NCBI GenBank assembly: GCA_003159055.1
Contig: PMLH01000411.1
Coordinates: forward strand, 1,533-12,481
Length of the DNA stretch: 10,949 nucleotides
Direction: 5' to 3'
DNA from: Myxococcales bacterium
GTDB taxonomy: Bacteria > Myxococcota > Polyangia > Fen-1088
Within the stretch, counting starts at the first letter, position 1; each line of letters begins with the position of its first letter. The notes under the pieces were generated by a model, which saw nothing but the letters and a program-made list of their open reading frames with translations, ran no database searches and had not been told where the DNA came from. Below are positions 1 to 7,258 of the stretch, piece after piece. The position numbers and the translations under genes were made by a program.

Positions 1-466
1 TGCCCTGCGAGTGCGGCCACGAGGTGTAGTACGCGATGGCCGTCCCCGTGGTGGTGACGGTCCCGGTGAAAGTGTAGATCTGTTGATAGGTGCCTGGGGC
101 GGTTCCGGTTCGGGTCGCCGTCGAGGTGACGGTCTGGGTCGCCGTCTGGGTGACGGTTGCGGACTGTGTGATCGTCGCCGTCGCGCTCGCGGTCAGGGTT
201 TGGGTCACGCTGGCGGTCCCGGTTCCCGTCGCGGTGATGGTATTGGTCGTGGTCTGTGTGGCGGTCACCACCTGGGTGGTGGTGCCGGTCGATGTCGACG
301 TGTGCGTGGCGGTCCCAGTTTCTGTCGCCGTGAGCGTCGCGGTTGTTTGCTCCTTTGGCCTGCCTTGTCGCGAAGGCCCTCCATTGTCGTCGGGCGCATC
401 CTTGGACGCACATCCTGCTGCAAGAGCCAGCGTCGCAACCGCAAGTACCAGGGAGTTTGTTCTCAT
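1..466 (-). CDS. Thr-rich lipoprotein, N-terminal part (runs off left edge)
   Basis: Reading leftward from ATG 466-464, the frame is open for 155 codons and leaves the window without a stop. A GAGG ribosome binding site (476-473) lies 6 bases before the start. Residues 1-18 form a signal peptide with a short hydrophobic core, and L-A-A-G-C puts the lipid-anchored cysteine at residue 19. After a polar segment (20-40), residues 41-120 are extremely Thr-rich: 39 of 80 residues, mostly alternating as T-x-T-x with Ala, Gly, Ser, Val or Gln. Such a stretch probably acts as an extended stalk or linker, possibly glycosylated (inference). From about residue 125 the composition becomes mixed and aromatic (YQQIYTF, AYYTSW), which suggests the start of a folded domain beyond the edge. 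Function unknown. The plus-strand ORFs over this region are arginine/valine-rich shadows without ribosome binding sites. Confidence 0.8.
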   Translation of the reverse strand, partial: MRTNSLVLAVATLALAAGCASKDAPDDNGGPSRQGRPKEQTTATLTATETGTATHTSTSTGTTTQVVTATQTTTNTITATGTGTASVTQTLTASATATITQSATVTQTATQTVTSTATRTGTAPGTYQQIYTFTGTVTTTGTAIAYYTSWPHSQG

Positions 467-611
467 AGCCAACCTCAGATTGGGTTTTCGACCGGAACTG
501 CTCGACCACGATCGGCGAATTGAACGCATGGTAAAGACACCGCCATAGCAAACGCAATAAGAAAATTGAATCGACTGGTCGCCATGGCTTCCGCAGTCTG
601 GCCAGCGGAAC

Positions 612-637
612 TGTAATATCACACTCTCACACAATCG
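612..637 (+). repeat. Composite repeat copy 1 (TGTAATATCACA ... CAATCG)
   Basis: The copy starts with TGTAATATCACA (612-623), a near-palindrome (10 of 12 bases symmetric), and is followed after 8 bases by CAATCG (632-637). The same two blocks recur in the same orientation at 735 and 767. Likeness to copy 3 continues through the spacer with a one-base length difference. Confidence 0.75.
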
Positions 638-734
638 CGGCGGGGTCCCGCTCACCCCTCTAATTCACGCAGGCCTGGAATTGCCGGCAGATCTGCAGTG
701 TTCCAGGGTAAACACGCTTCCGCCCAATAGCCGC

Positions 735-760
735 TGTAATATCACCAATCGGCACAATTC
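735..760 (+). repeat. Composite repeat copy 2 (TGTAATATCAC, CAATCG, ACAATT)
   Basis: TGTAATATCAC (735-745) is followed directly by CAATCG (746-751) and then ACAATT (754-759). It lacks the 8-9-base spacer between the first two blocks seen in copies 1 and 3. It begins 123 bases after copy 1 and 32 bases, about three helical turns, before copy 3. Confidence 0.75.
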
Positions 761-766
761 AGACTT

Positions 767-797
767 TGTAATATCACACTTCACTCAATCGACAATT
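767..797 (+). repeat. Composite repeat copy 3 (TGTAATATCACA ... CAATCG, ACAATT)
   Basis: TGTAATATCACA (767-778) is followed by CAATCG (786-791) and immediately by ACAATT (792-797). It shares the spacer style of copy 1 and the ACAATT tail of copy 2, so all three copies appear to derive from one module. Confidence 0.75.
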
Positions 798-1095
798 GCG
801 TTGCAAGACCAGGGAACACACCTTCATTTGGTGGCGCTTGGCCAGGACCTGCACTTCGATCAGTTCCGCGCCGACCAAAGCGGCGACAGCGCGAATGGCG
901 GCGGCAGCGGCAGCAATCCTCAGCCGGCGCCGGCCAGCAACGCGGACGATTCTCTTGCCGCAGAAAGCGCGCGGCCCCGGCGCTCGACGCACTTTGGTGG
1001 CCGTCGTGCCGCCGCATCGCATTGCCGCCACGATGAGGTTTGCTGGCTGGCACGGTTGGACCAGGCTGCTTCACTTGGACTATTATCGTGCCGAG

Positions 1096-2475
<1,380 letters not shown>

Positions 2476-2543
2476 GCGGCGCCTTGCCATCCCGTGCTGC
2501 GAAAATTGCGGGCGTTGTCGGCGATCGGAACTACTATCCCGGC

Positions 2544-3386
2544 ATGAAGACGTTTCGCTGTCTCGGATGGCTTTTCGCATGTGCGCTGGGCGCTTGCGCG
2601 TCCAATTCGGTCGGGCCGGCGACGGATGCTCCACCACGACTGGCCGTCGCCGCCGACGAGCCACCGGGCATCGCCGGAATCTATTCGCCGTGCGGCTTCA
2701 CCATGGTTGGCAACGCAGGCGATCTGCACTTTCGCATGCAACTGGCCGGGGACAAGGTCGGTTTGCGCCACGGCGGCTCGAATGACGTGTTTGTCGTGGA
2801 TGGCCTGATGGTGCAGGTCACCACGGTCCGCGCCGACGACATCAGTCCAACCGCGCGCGGGCTCGATGGTGTCGAGCTGCTGCGCCTGCACGCCAGGTGG
2901 GAAAGCGCGCGCCTGTCGGAGACCCTTGGACGAGAGGTGCAACCGGAGGAAATCGAAATCTTGGCGGCCGACAACATGCCGTCCGCCTTGATTTGGTGGC
3001 TTCCGGGCAGCCGCGCCGAGGGCAGTTCTATCCCCGCCCCAAGTGGGGATGCCGCCGCTGGCGTTACGGCCACCTCGGACGACCGCCCCGCCGAGGAAAA
3101 CCGGCCGACCGGGCAGGTCTTCATGACCGCCGCGTACCACCCTCGTGTGCTGGTGCTGTCGGTTCAGGGCCTGCGAGACGAGCCGAAGGCGGCCATGGTC
3201 GCCAAGGCGAAAAGCTGGATGGCGACCCTGGCGCGTTCGCCGCGCGCCATGTCGGCCAAGCAGGTGGGCGAAGAAATCAAGACCGCCATGGCAGCCGGCA
3301 AAACCTGCCCCGGCCGCGCCAACGCAGTCCTTGAACAATACCCCACGGCGACGGCCACAAGCTCGAAGGCGACCTCGTCACCCTAG
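2544..3386 (+). CDS. Predicted lipoprotein of unknown function
   Basis: A 280-residue protein starting at ATG 2544; the same frame is open further upstream, but that part is only the shadow of the regulator gene. Residues 1-17 are a signal peptide with a hydrophobic core, and L-G-A-C puts the lipidated cysteine at residue 18. The mature part starts with a Pro/Ala-rich stretch (24-42) and continues as a mixed soluble domain (43-150) including IAGIYSPCGFTMVG. A Pro/Ala/Asp-rich loop follows (155-190), then a Lys/Ala-rich helical region (211-262) and a Thr/Ser-rich tail (267-280). I recognise no family or catalytic motif. The ribosome binding site is weak. It follows the FHA regulator in the same direction with a 68-base gap, so it could share its transcript, but no functional link is shown. 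Confidence 0.75.
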   Translation: MKTFRCLGWLFACALGACASNSVGPATDAPPRLAVAADEPPGIAGIYSPCGFTMVGNAGDLHFRMQLAGDKVGLRHGGSNDVFVVDGLMVQVTTVRADDISPTARGLDGVELLRLHARWESARLSETLGREVQPEEIEILAADNMPSALIWWLPGSRAEGSSIPAPSGDAAAGVTATSDDRPAEENRPTGQVFMTAAYHPRVLVLSVQGLRDEPKAAMVAKAKSWMATLARSPRAMSAKQVGEEIKTAMAAGKTCPGRANAVLEQYPTATATSSKATSSP

Positions 3387-3537
3387 AGTGCGGGGATGAC
3401 ACCGGGCTCGCCAGGACTCGGCGCGTCCATTGTGAGACGAAATTTCGCATCCCGCTCATGGACGAAGTACAAATTCTGGGAGACCATTATTCGATCCATT
3501 AGCTCGTCGGTATGTGCGGACGGGCGCAGGAGATTCC
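3387..3537. promoter_or_regulatory. Leader of the LamG lipoprotein gene with CGAAATTTCG palindrome and AGGAG site
   Basis: The 151-base gap contains a perfect 10-base palindrome, CGAAATTTCG (3438-3447), in a locally A/T-rich patch that probably includes the promoter of the downstream gene. No convincing -35/-10 pair was found. The ribosome binding site AGGAGA (3528-3533) ends 4 bases before GTG 3538 and decides that start over the earlier in-frame GTG at 3514. A regulatory role for the palindrome is a guess. Confidence 0.4.
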
Positions 3538-4953
3538 GTGTCCACAGACAGTCTGGCAGGTCAGCTTCCGAGATCTCGCGGTTGGGCGAAGGCCCAGCTG
3601 GCGCTAGCTCTGTCGACTCTTCTCGGCTGCGTCGATCTGACCGAGCCGTGGCATCAGGTCCGGGGCCAGGGAGGGGCCGGCGGGACGCCGGTCGCGTTCA
3701 ACGATGCCTCTGCAAGCGGCGGCTCGGTGGATTCAACCGTCCCGATCGAAGTGGGCAGACCTCCAGAGGGCGACGCCGCCGGGGTAGGCGGCGCCATTGA
3801 CGCACCATCGACGAGTGCCGGGAACGTTCTCGATGGCGGGCTTCCCACCGGTGGCGTCGGGGGTTCTGCGGGCATCGACCTGCCACCGGCTGGCAGCAGC
3901 GACGCAGCCCGCGACACGAGCTCGGACAAACCACTGCTCGCTTCGGGCGGTGCGCGCGGCAGCGGAGGCGTCGCAAGCACCGGCGGCGCGTCCGGCCGGG
4001 GCGGCAACTCCGGTCAAGGCGGCACCGCGGGCAGAGGCGGCTACTTCGGCAGAGGCGGCAACTTCGGCAGAGGCGGAAACTTCGGCAGAGGCGGTGCCAC
4101 CGGCAAGGGTGGGGCGACGGGTGGGGCCAGCGGCGGCTCGGGGGGCGCGGGGGTGATCGACGCAAGCCCCGACGCCACCATCGACGCGCCATCGGATCTC
4201 TTCCAAAGTGTAGACACGAGCCCACTGGTCGCCGGCCTGATCGCCTACTACTCCTTCGAGAACGCCGAGACAGACGGCATCACGCTGCCGGATCTTTCCG
4301 GCAAGGGAAACGTTGGGACGTTGGCCAGCATTTCTGCCCCCGATGCGGGAGCTTCAAGTGGAACTGGTTTCGCCTTCGCGCCTGGGAAGGTCGGCAATGC
4401 CCTGGTGTTGACCGCCTCGAGTCGAGGCTACGTCAACTTGCCGTTGGGCGTGTTCTCGGGCGCCACCGAGATGACCATTGCCGTGTGGATCAAGGTCACC
4501 ACGGTCGCAGATTGGCAAAAGGTTCTTGACGTCGGGATCAATGCCGACCTGGCCATCCCGAATACCACGGGCATGATCTACATGTACTTGGCTCCGATGA
4601 CCTCCAGCGGAACCAATGTGACCTTTGGAATCGCTGCCGACGGCATCAACAACGAACAGTCTCTCGCTGGTGCGTCCAGTATCGGTCCGAGCGATGGCTG
4701 GACGCACTTGGCAGTGGTCTTGGGCGCCAGCACCGCCACGTTGTACGTCAATGGGAAGTCCGCCGCGAGCAAATCAAAGACGTCGCTTCCGTTGCGCCCC
4801 ATTGACCTGGGCACGATCAACTACGCATGGCTTGGTCGCTCGCAGTTCACGAACGACTCGACCTTCGACGGCGCACTGGATGAATTCCGCGTCTACAATC
4901 GAGAGCTCTCGGCAGACGAGATTCTCGCACTCTACCAATACGCGGCACCCTAG
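3538..4953 (+). CDS. Gly-rich lipoprotein with C-terminal LamG-like (jellyroll) domain
   Basis: A 471-residue surface protein. Its polar N-terminus (1-18) is followed by a hydrophobic stretch ending L-L-G-C, with the probable lipidated cysteine at residue 31. Residues 44-210 are a flexible low-complexity linker of Gly, Ser, Ala and Asp, including four tandem GRGGxx units (165-188). Residues 232-470 match a LamG/concanavalin-A-like jellyroll: GLIAYYSFE, DLSGKGNVGTL, TIAVWIKV, WTHLAVVL, ATLYVNGK, WLGRS and a closing FDGALDEFRVYNREL-type strand. Such domains usually bind carbohydrate or serve as surface adhesion modules; here the ligand is unknown and no catalytic domain is present. The start follows the AGGAG site upstream. 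The stop codon lies 5 bases from that of the convergent toxin gene. Confidence 0.85.
   Translation: MSTDSLAGQLPRSRGWAKAQLALALSTLLGCVDLTEPWHQVRGQGGAGGTPVAFNDASASGGSVDSTVPIEVGRPPEGDAAGVGGAIDAPSTSAGNVLDGGLPTGGVGGSAGIDLPPAGSSDAARDTSSDKPLLASGGARGSGGVASTGGASGRGGNSGQGGTAGRGGYFGRGGNFGRGGNFGRGGATGKGGATGGASGGSGGAGVIDASPDATIDAPSDLFQSVDTSPLVAGLIAYYSFENAETDGITLPDLSGKGNVGTLASISAPDAGASSGTGFAFAPGKVGNALVLTASSRGYVNLPLGVFSGATEMTIAVWIKVTTVADWQKVLDVGINADLAIPNTTGMIYMYLAPMTSSGTNVTFGIAADGINNEQSLAGASSIGPSDGWTHLAVVLGASTATLYVNGKSAASKSKTSLPLRPIDLGTINYAWLGRSQFTNDSTFDGALDEFRVYNRELSADEILALYQYAAP
4030..4101 (+). repeat. Four 18-base tandem units encoding GRGGxx
   Basis: Units start at 4030, 4048, 4066 and 4084. Each begins GGCAGAGGCGG and they encode GRGGYF, GRGGNF, GRGGNF and GRGGAT. 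The middle units are nearly identical at DNA level, which suggests recent slippage duplication, and they sit in the linker of the LamG lipoprotein. Because the unit is six codons, copy-number change keeps the frame. Confidence 0.85.
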
Positions 4954-4958
4954 CGACG

Positions 4959-5390
4959 CTACCCGGGTCGCGCGATCTCGATCTCCGAGTCGCCCAGCGC
5001 GCGGAAGTCGCGGTCGTTCAAGGTGAGCAGTTTGCGTGCACCGGCTTTCCGGGCGCAGGCAAGAATATGTCCATCGTAGCTCCGGCCCCCTGCGATCCGA
5101 GTTGCCTCGAGATCCCAGATCAGCTTCCAGACCTCGCCGCCATCGAGGGCGATCGTGGGAACGCCCGCGAAGGTGTCGCGCAGAAGCGCGGCTGCATCCA
5201 CAGGGCTCAGGCGATGCGGAGCTGGAAGCCGCGTCATGACTGCATAGGCTTCGATCAACGCGGGCGCCGGAAGCACGATGCGCTCGGCAGTCAGACCGCG
5301 TTCCAGTGCCTTGCGCGCTATCTCGTGCTCTTCGTGCCAGCCAAGGAGGGCGGCAACGATCACGCTGGTGTCGACCGCCTCGATATTCAC
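4959..5390 (-). CDS. vapC: VapC-type PIN-domain toxin
   Basis: A 143-residue PIN-domain protein, the usual length for VapC, predicted to be a Mg2+-dependent ribonuclease that blocks translation when free of its antitoxin. The acidic catalytic residues are in place: D7 in VDTSVIVAAL, E47 in PALIEAYAV, D106 in SYDGHILAC, and D126/D128 in LNDRDF. The start is GTG 5390-5388, overlapping the antitoxin stop as GTGA, so translation is probably coupled. The frame is open upstream to 5543, but that part lies inside the antitoxin gene. The VapC targets known from family members are tRNAs or rRNA; this one cannot be assigned. The stop is 5 bases from the LamG gene stop on the other strand. Confidence 0.9.
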   Translation of the reverse strand: MNIEAVDTSVIVAALLGWHEEHEIARKALERGLTAERIVLPAPALIEAYAVMTRLPAPHRLSPVDAAALLRDTFAGVPTIALDGGEVWKLIWDLEATRIAGGRSYDGHILACARKAGARKLLTLNDRDFRALGDSEIEIARPG

Positions 5391-5638
5391 GCGCGGCGCC
5401 CTCGAAGACGCTGTTGCGTACGGCTTACGGCTGCGGCAGACAAGGGCGACATCTTCGCCGCCAGCGCGACAGCGACGCGCCCCTTCTTCACCCGGGTCAC
5501 GGCCTGTGCGGCCGGCTCGATCTCGATGCGGCCGTCGCGGCACAGGATCGTGAGTGGCATGTCCGGGCGCAACTCGGCCTGGTCGCGAATGGCCTTGGGC
5601 ACCACCAGGCGTCCGGCAGAATCGATGGTAACGTTCAT
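5387..5638 (-). CDS. vapB: VapB-type antitoxin, SpoVT-AbrB fold
   Basis: An 83-residue antitoxin. Residues 1-45 carry the swapped-hairpin AbrB/SpoVT DNA-binding fold (MNVTIDSAGRLVVPKAIRD, then RDGRIEIEP). The basic tail (46-83, with KKGR and QRLRGRR) probably wraps and inhibits the PIN toxin. TAGGA lies 8 bases before ATG 5638. The perfect inverted repeat covering the start and ribosome binding site is the likely self-repression operator, as in other VapBC pairs. The toxin gene follows with a 4-base overlap. Confidence 0.88.
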   Translation of the reverse strand: MNVTIDSAGRLVVPKAIRDQAELRPDMPLTILCRDGRIEIEPAAQAVTRVKKGRVAVALAAKMSPLSAAAVSRTQQRLRGRRA

Positions 5639-5654
5639 GGTAGTGATCCTACCA
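5638..5654. promoter_or_regulatory. Inverted repeat TGGTAG-n5-CTACCA, candidate VapBC operator
   Basis: Perfect 6-base arms (5638-5643 and 5649-5654) flank a 5-base centre. The element covers the antitoxin start codon edge and its ribosome binding site, so a bound VapB or VapBC complex could block expression. The assignment is inferred from position and symmetry. Confidence 0.6.
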
Positions 5655-5670
5655 CGCAGGCGCCGAGCAA

Positions 5671-5682
5671 GATTCTAGAATC
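5671..5682. promoter_or_regulatory. 12-base palindrome GATTCTAGAATC between divergent antitoxin and nikR
   Basis: A perfect 12-base palindrome in the 102-base divergent spacer. It contains TAGAAT on both strands (plus 5676-5681; minus 5677-5672), a 5 of 6 match to a -10 box, but no matching -35 was seen. It could be an operator for the NikR-like protein or for the toxin-antitoxin pair; neither can be decided. The E. coli-type NikR site GTATGA-n16-TCATAC is absent. Confidence 0.4.
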
Positions 5683-5740
5683 GCCGTTCGGAACATCCGC
5701 GACATGGAGACTTTCGCCATGGGCTGCTAGTCTTCCGCTA

Positions 5741-6232
5741 ATGAAGGACCCGTTGGTTCGCTTTGGCGTTGCTCTCGAAGAGTCCCTGTTGCGGGACTTG
5801 GATGCCGTGGTTCGCGAGCGCGGGTGTACGCGTTCCGAGCTGTTTCGCGATCTGGCGCGGGCGACCGTCGGACGGGCCAAGGTTCCAAAGGCGGTGGACG
5901 CAATTGCCACGCTTACCTTGGTTTACGACCACCACGTGCGCGACCTCAGCGAGCGGCTGACGGAATTGCAGCACGAGCTTGGCGAGCAGGTGCGGGCGAC
6001 CCTGCACGTTCACATCAATCACGACTTGTGCCTGGAAGTCATCGTGATCCGCGGTCGCTCGGATCGCTTGCAGGGCATCGCCGACCGCATGCTGGCCTTG
6101 CGCGGGGTCAAGCAAGGCGGGATCGAAATCGTGGCCGGAATCGAAGGCGAACCTTCACACAGCCATGCCGATGCGGACGATGGTCACCTCCACGGCACGC
6201 GGCGGTCGCGATCCCATCGTCATAGCGACTAG
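5741..6232 (+). CDS. nikR: NikR-family nickel-responsive transcriptional regulator with His-rich tail
   Basis: A 163-residue regulator. Residues 4-45 form a ribbon-helix-helix DNA-binding domain (VRFGVALEESLLRDLD and RSELFRDLAR). Residues 57-135 form the ACT-like metal-binding domain: LQHEL gives H78, and LHVHINHDLC gives H89, H91 and C97, corresponding to the known nickel ligands H76, H87, H89 and C95 of E. coli NikR. NikR normally represses nickel-uptake genes when nickel is plentiful. The usual length is near 130-140; the extra tail (136-163) has six histidines (140, 142, 149, 151, 159, 161) and several acidic residues, a likely extra metal-binding site. ATG 5741 is chosen because family homology starts there; no clear ribosome binding site precedes it. 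No nickel transporter gene is visible nearby. The next gene is convergent, 10 bases away. Confidence 0.9.
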   Translation: MKDPLVRFGVALEESLLRDLDAVVRERGCTRSELFRDLARATVGRAKVPKAVDAIATLTLVYDHHVRDLSERLTELQHELGEQVRATLHVHINHDLCLEVIVIRGRSDRLQGIADRMLALRGVKQGGIEIVAGIEGEPSHSHADADDGHLHGTRRSRSHRHSD

Positions 6233-6242
6233 TGCAGCGGGG

Positions 6243-6941
6243 CTACTTCTTCTGTTTCGCGGCGGCCAGGCGGGCTTCCAGCTCTTTGCGTCGGGCTTTG
6301 TAGAAGCTGACTTCTTTGCTGCCGGCCCAGCGAAGACCGGCCTCGGGCGTGGCGGCGCCGCTCGACTTAAGACACTCGTCCAGCACGGCGTAACGACTGT
6401 CGTCGGACTTCATGCCCGGTAGGGTCTTCTTGCACAGCGCCTCGACGTCGGCGGCTTGCTTCTGCGCCGTGAGCGCCTTCACCAGCAAGGTGAATGCGCG
6501 CAGGTTCGGCCTGGCGGCGATGGATTCCTGCAATGCCGTCACGCCCGGCGCCTGCCTCTCGGCGGCCAGCAACATCTCACCCTTGCGAGCCATCAGATCG
6601 GCGGTGTCTTCCGGCTTGGCTTCCTTCGCACTGTCCAAACACTCCACAGCCTCGTCGACCAAGTTGGGCGCAAGGGTTCTGCGCTTCGCCACGCCTTGCG
6701 TAAATAGCAGGGTGACTTGCGAGGCGAAGTCGGAAGCTTCGAGGGCTCCACCCGGCGCATTCAGGGCGCGGGTTCGCACCTTCTCCATGCGCTCGACCAG
6801 CTTGGCATCGCTGCCACCTGCCACATCCGGCTTGGCCGAGCCCTGCGTCGTCTTGGAAAAACAGCCTGCAAGCGGAACGCTGACCCAAATGGCCAGCGCC
6901 AGGGGGATCCCACGAAGACGCATAATGGAGTAGTTGCGCAA
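6243..6941 (-). CDS. Predicted helical (TPR-like) lipoprotein
   Basis: A 232-residue protein read from TTG 6941, which has a strong AGGAG site (6952-6948) 6 bases before it; ATG 6923 (226 residues) is the alternative. The signal peptide has a hydrophobic core (about 11-24) and ends L-A-G-C, with the lipidated cysteine at residue 27. The mature part is alpha-helical in character with Ala/Leu/Glu/Lys heptad-like spacing, and residues 112-178 resemble two or three degenerate TPR-like helix pairs (LMARKGEMLLAA, LRAFTLLVKALTA). It ends in a highly charged KARRKELEARLAAAKQKK tail. TPR lipoproteins often scaffold envelope complexes, but no partner is evident. The stop is 10 bases from that of nikR. 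Confidence 0.8.
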   Translation of the reverse strand: MRNYSIMRLRGIPLALAIWVSVPLAGCFSKTTQGSAKPDVAGGSDAKLVERMEKVRTRALNAPGGALEASDFASQVTLLFTQGVAKRRTLAPNLVDEAVECLDSAKEAKPEDTADLMARKGEMLLAAERQAPGVTALQESIAARPNLRAFTLLVKALTAQKQAADVEALCKKTLPGMKSDDSRYAVLDECLKSSGAATPEAGLRWAGSKEVSFYKARRKELEARLAAAKQKK

Positions 6942-7258
6942 GTCTCTCTCCTGCAAAGTTGTAGCGACACCCTAGCAGAACCGCTCCACCGGTAAAAGGG
7001 GCGCGACCGCCAACGAGGCAGCAAAACATGATTCTGCGAGGCTGAAGACGAGGATGCGTCAAGTCGCGGTCGAAACGTCCTGGCGTCCCCGACATCAGAA
7101 GGGCAGCAAGAAAGTGACGACCATGCCGAATACGTGCGCATTTCCATTGATTGTCTTGCAGCCGATTGCACCTTGGTCAGCAGGGGGACCTCCGATCATG
7201 GGGTGGCGTGGCTTGGAACCCGAGATCCGCAATGGCGCCGGTCTGAAGTGAATTCACC
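6942..7258. other. Divergent intergenic region upstream of the TolC-like gene
   Basis: A 317-base spacer between the divergently transcribed helical lipoprotein and the TolC-like gene, so both promoters probably lie here. I could not assign reliable -35/-10 boxes. A short open frame (7054-7251) has no ribosome binding site and no recognisable protein character. GTGAATTCAC (7248-7257) is a perfect 10-base palindrome ending one base before the TolC-like start; it may be chance. Confidence 0.4.

Larger units (their letters stand above)
467..1095. other. Gene-free upstream region with a repeat cluster
   Basis: This 629-base stretch lies between the divergent Thr-rich lipoprotein and FHA-regulator genes. 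Its first half is visibly richer in A and T than the flanking genes and holds the three TGTAATATCAC repeats listed separately. The second half (about 800-1095) is GC-rich and open in several frames. A TTG at 796 would extend the regulator by 100 residues, but that extension is rich in Arg, Ala and Thr, looks non-protein-like and has no ribosome binding site, so I treat it as upstream DNA. TTGGAC (1056-1061) and TATTAT (1081-1086) could form a weak promoter with a 19-base spacer just before ATG 1096, giving an almost leaderless mRNA. No tRNA or transposase remnant was recognised. Confidence 0.5.

Noticed and set aside
120..330. GGTGACGGT-like periodic DNA as a CRISPR array
   Set aside because: No constant repeat with unique spacers; the periodicity comes from Thr-alternating codons.
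90..548. Val-rich plus-strand open frame over the Thr-rich lipoprotein
   Set aside because: Val codons are the reverse complement of Thr/Ala-type codons of the minus-strand gene, which has a signal peptide, lipobox and ribosome binding site.
1051..1070. TGGCACG near 1049 as a sigma54 -24 box
   Set aside because: No TTGC-type -12 element at the required spacing.
796..1095. N-terminal extension of the FHA regulator from TTG 796
   Set aside because: Low-complexity Arg/Ala/Thr composition, no ribosome binding site, and it would place a repeat copy inside the gene.
7054..7251. Short 65-codon open frame before the TolC-like gene
   Set aside because: No ribosome binding site, no protein-like pattern and it sits in a promoter-bearing spacer.
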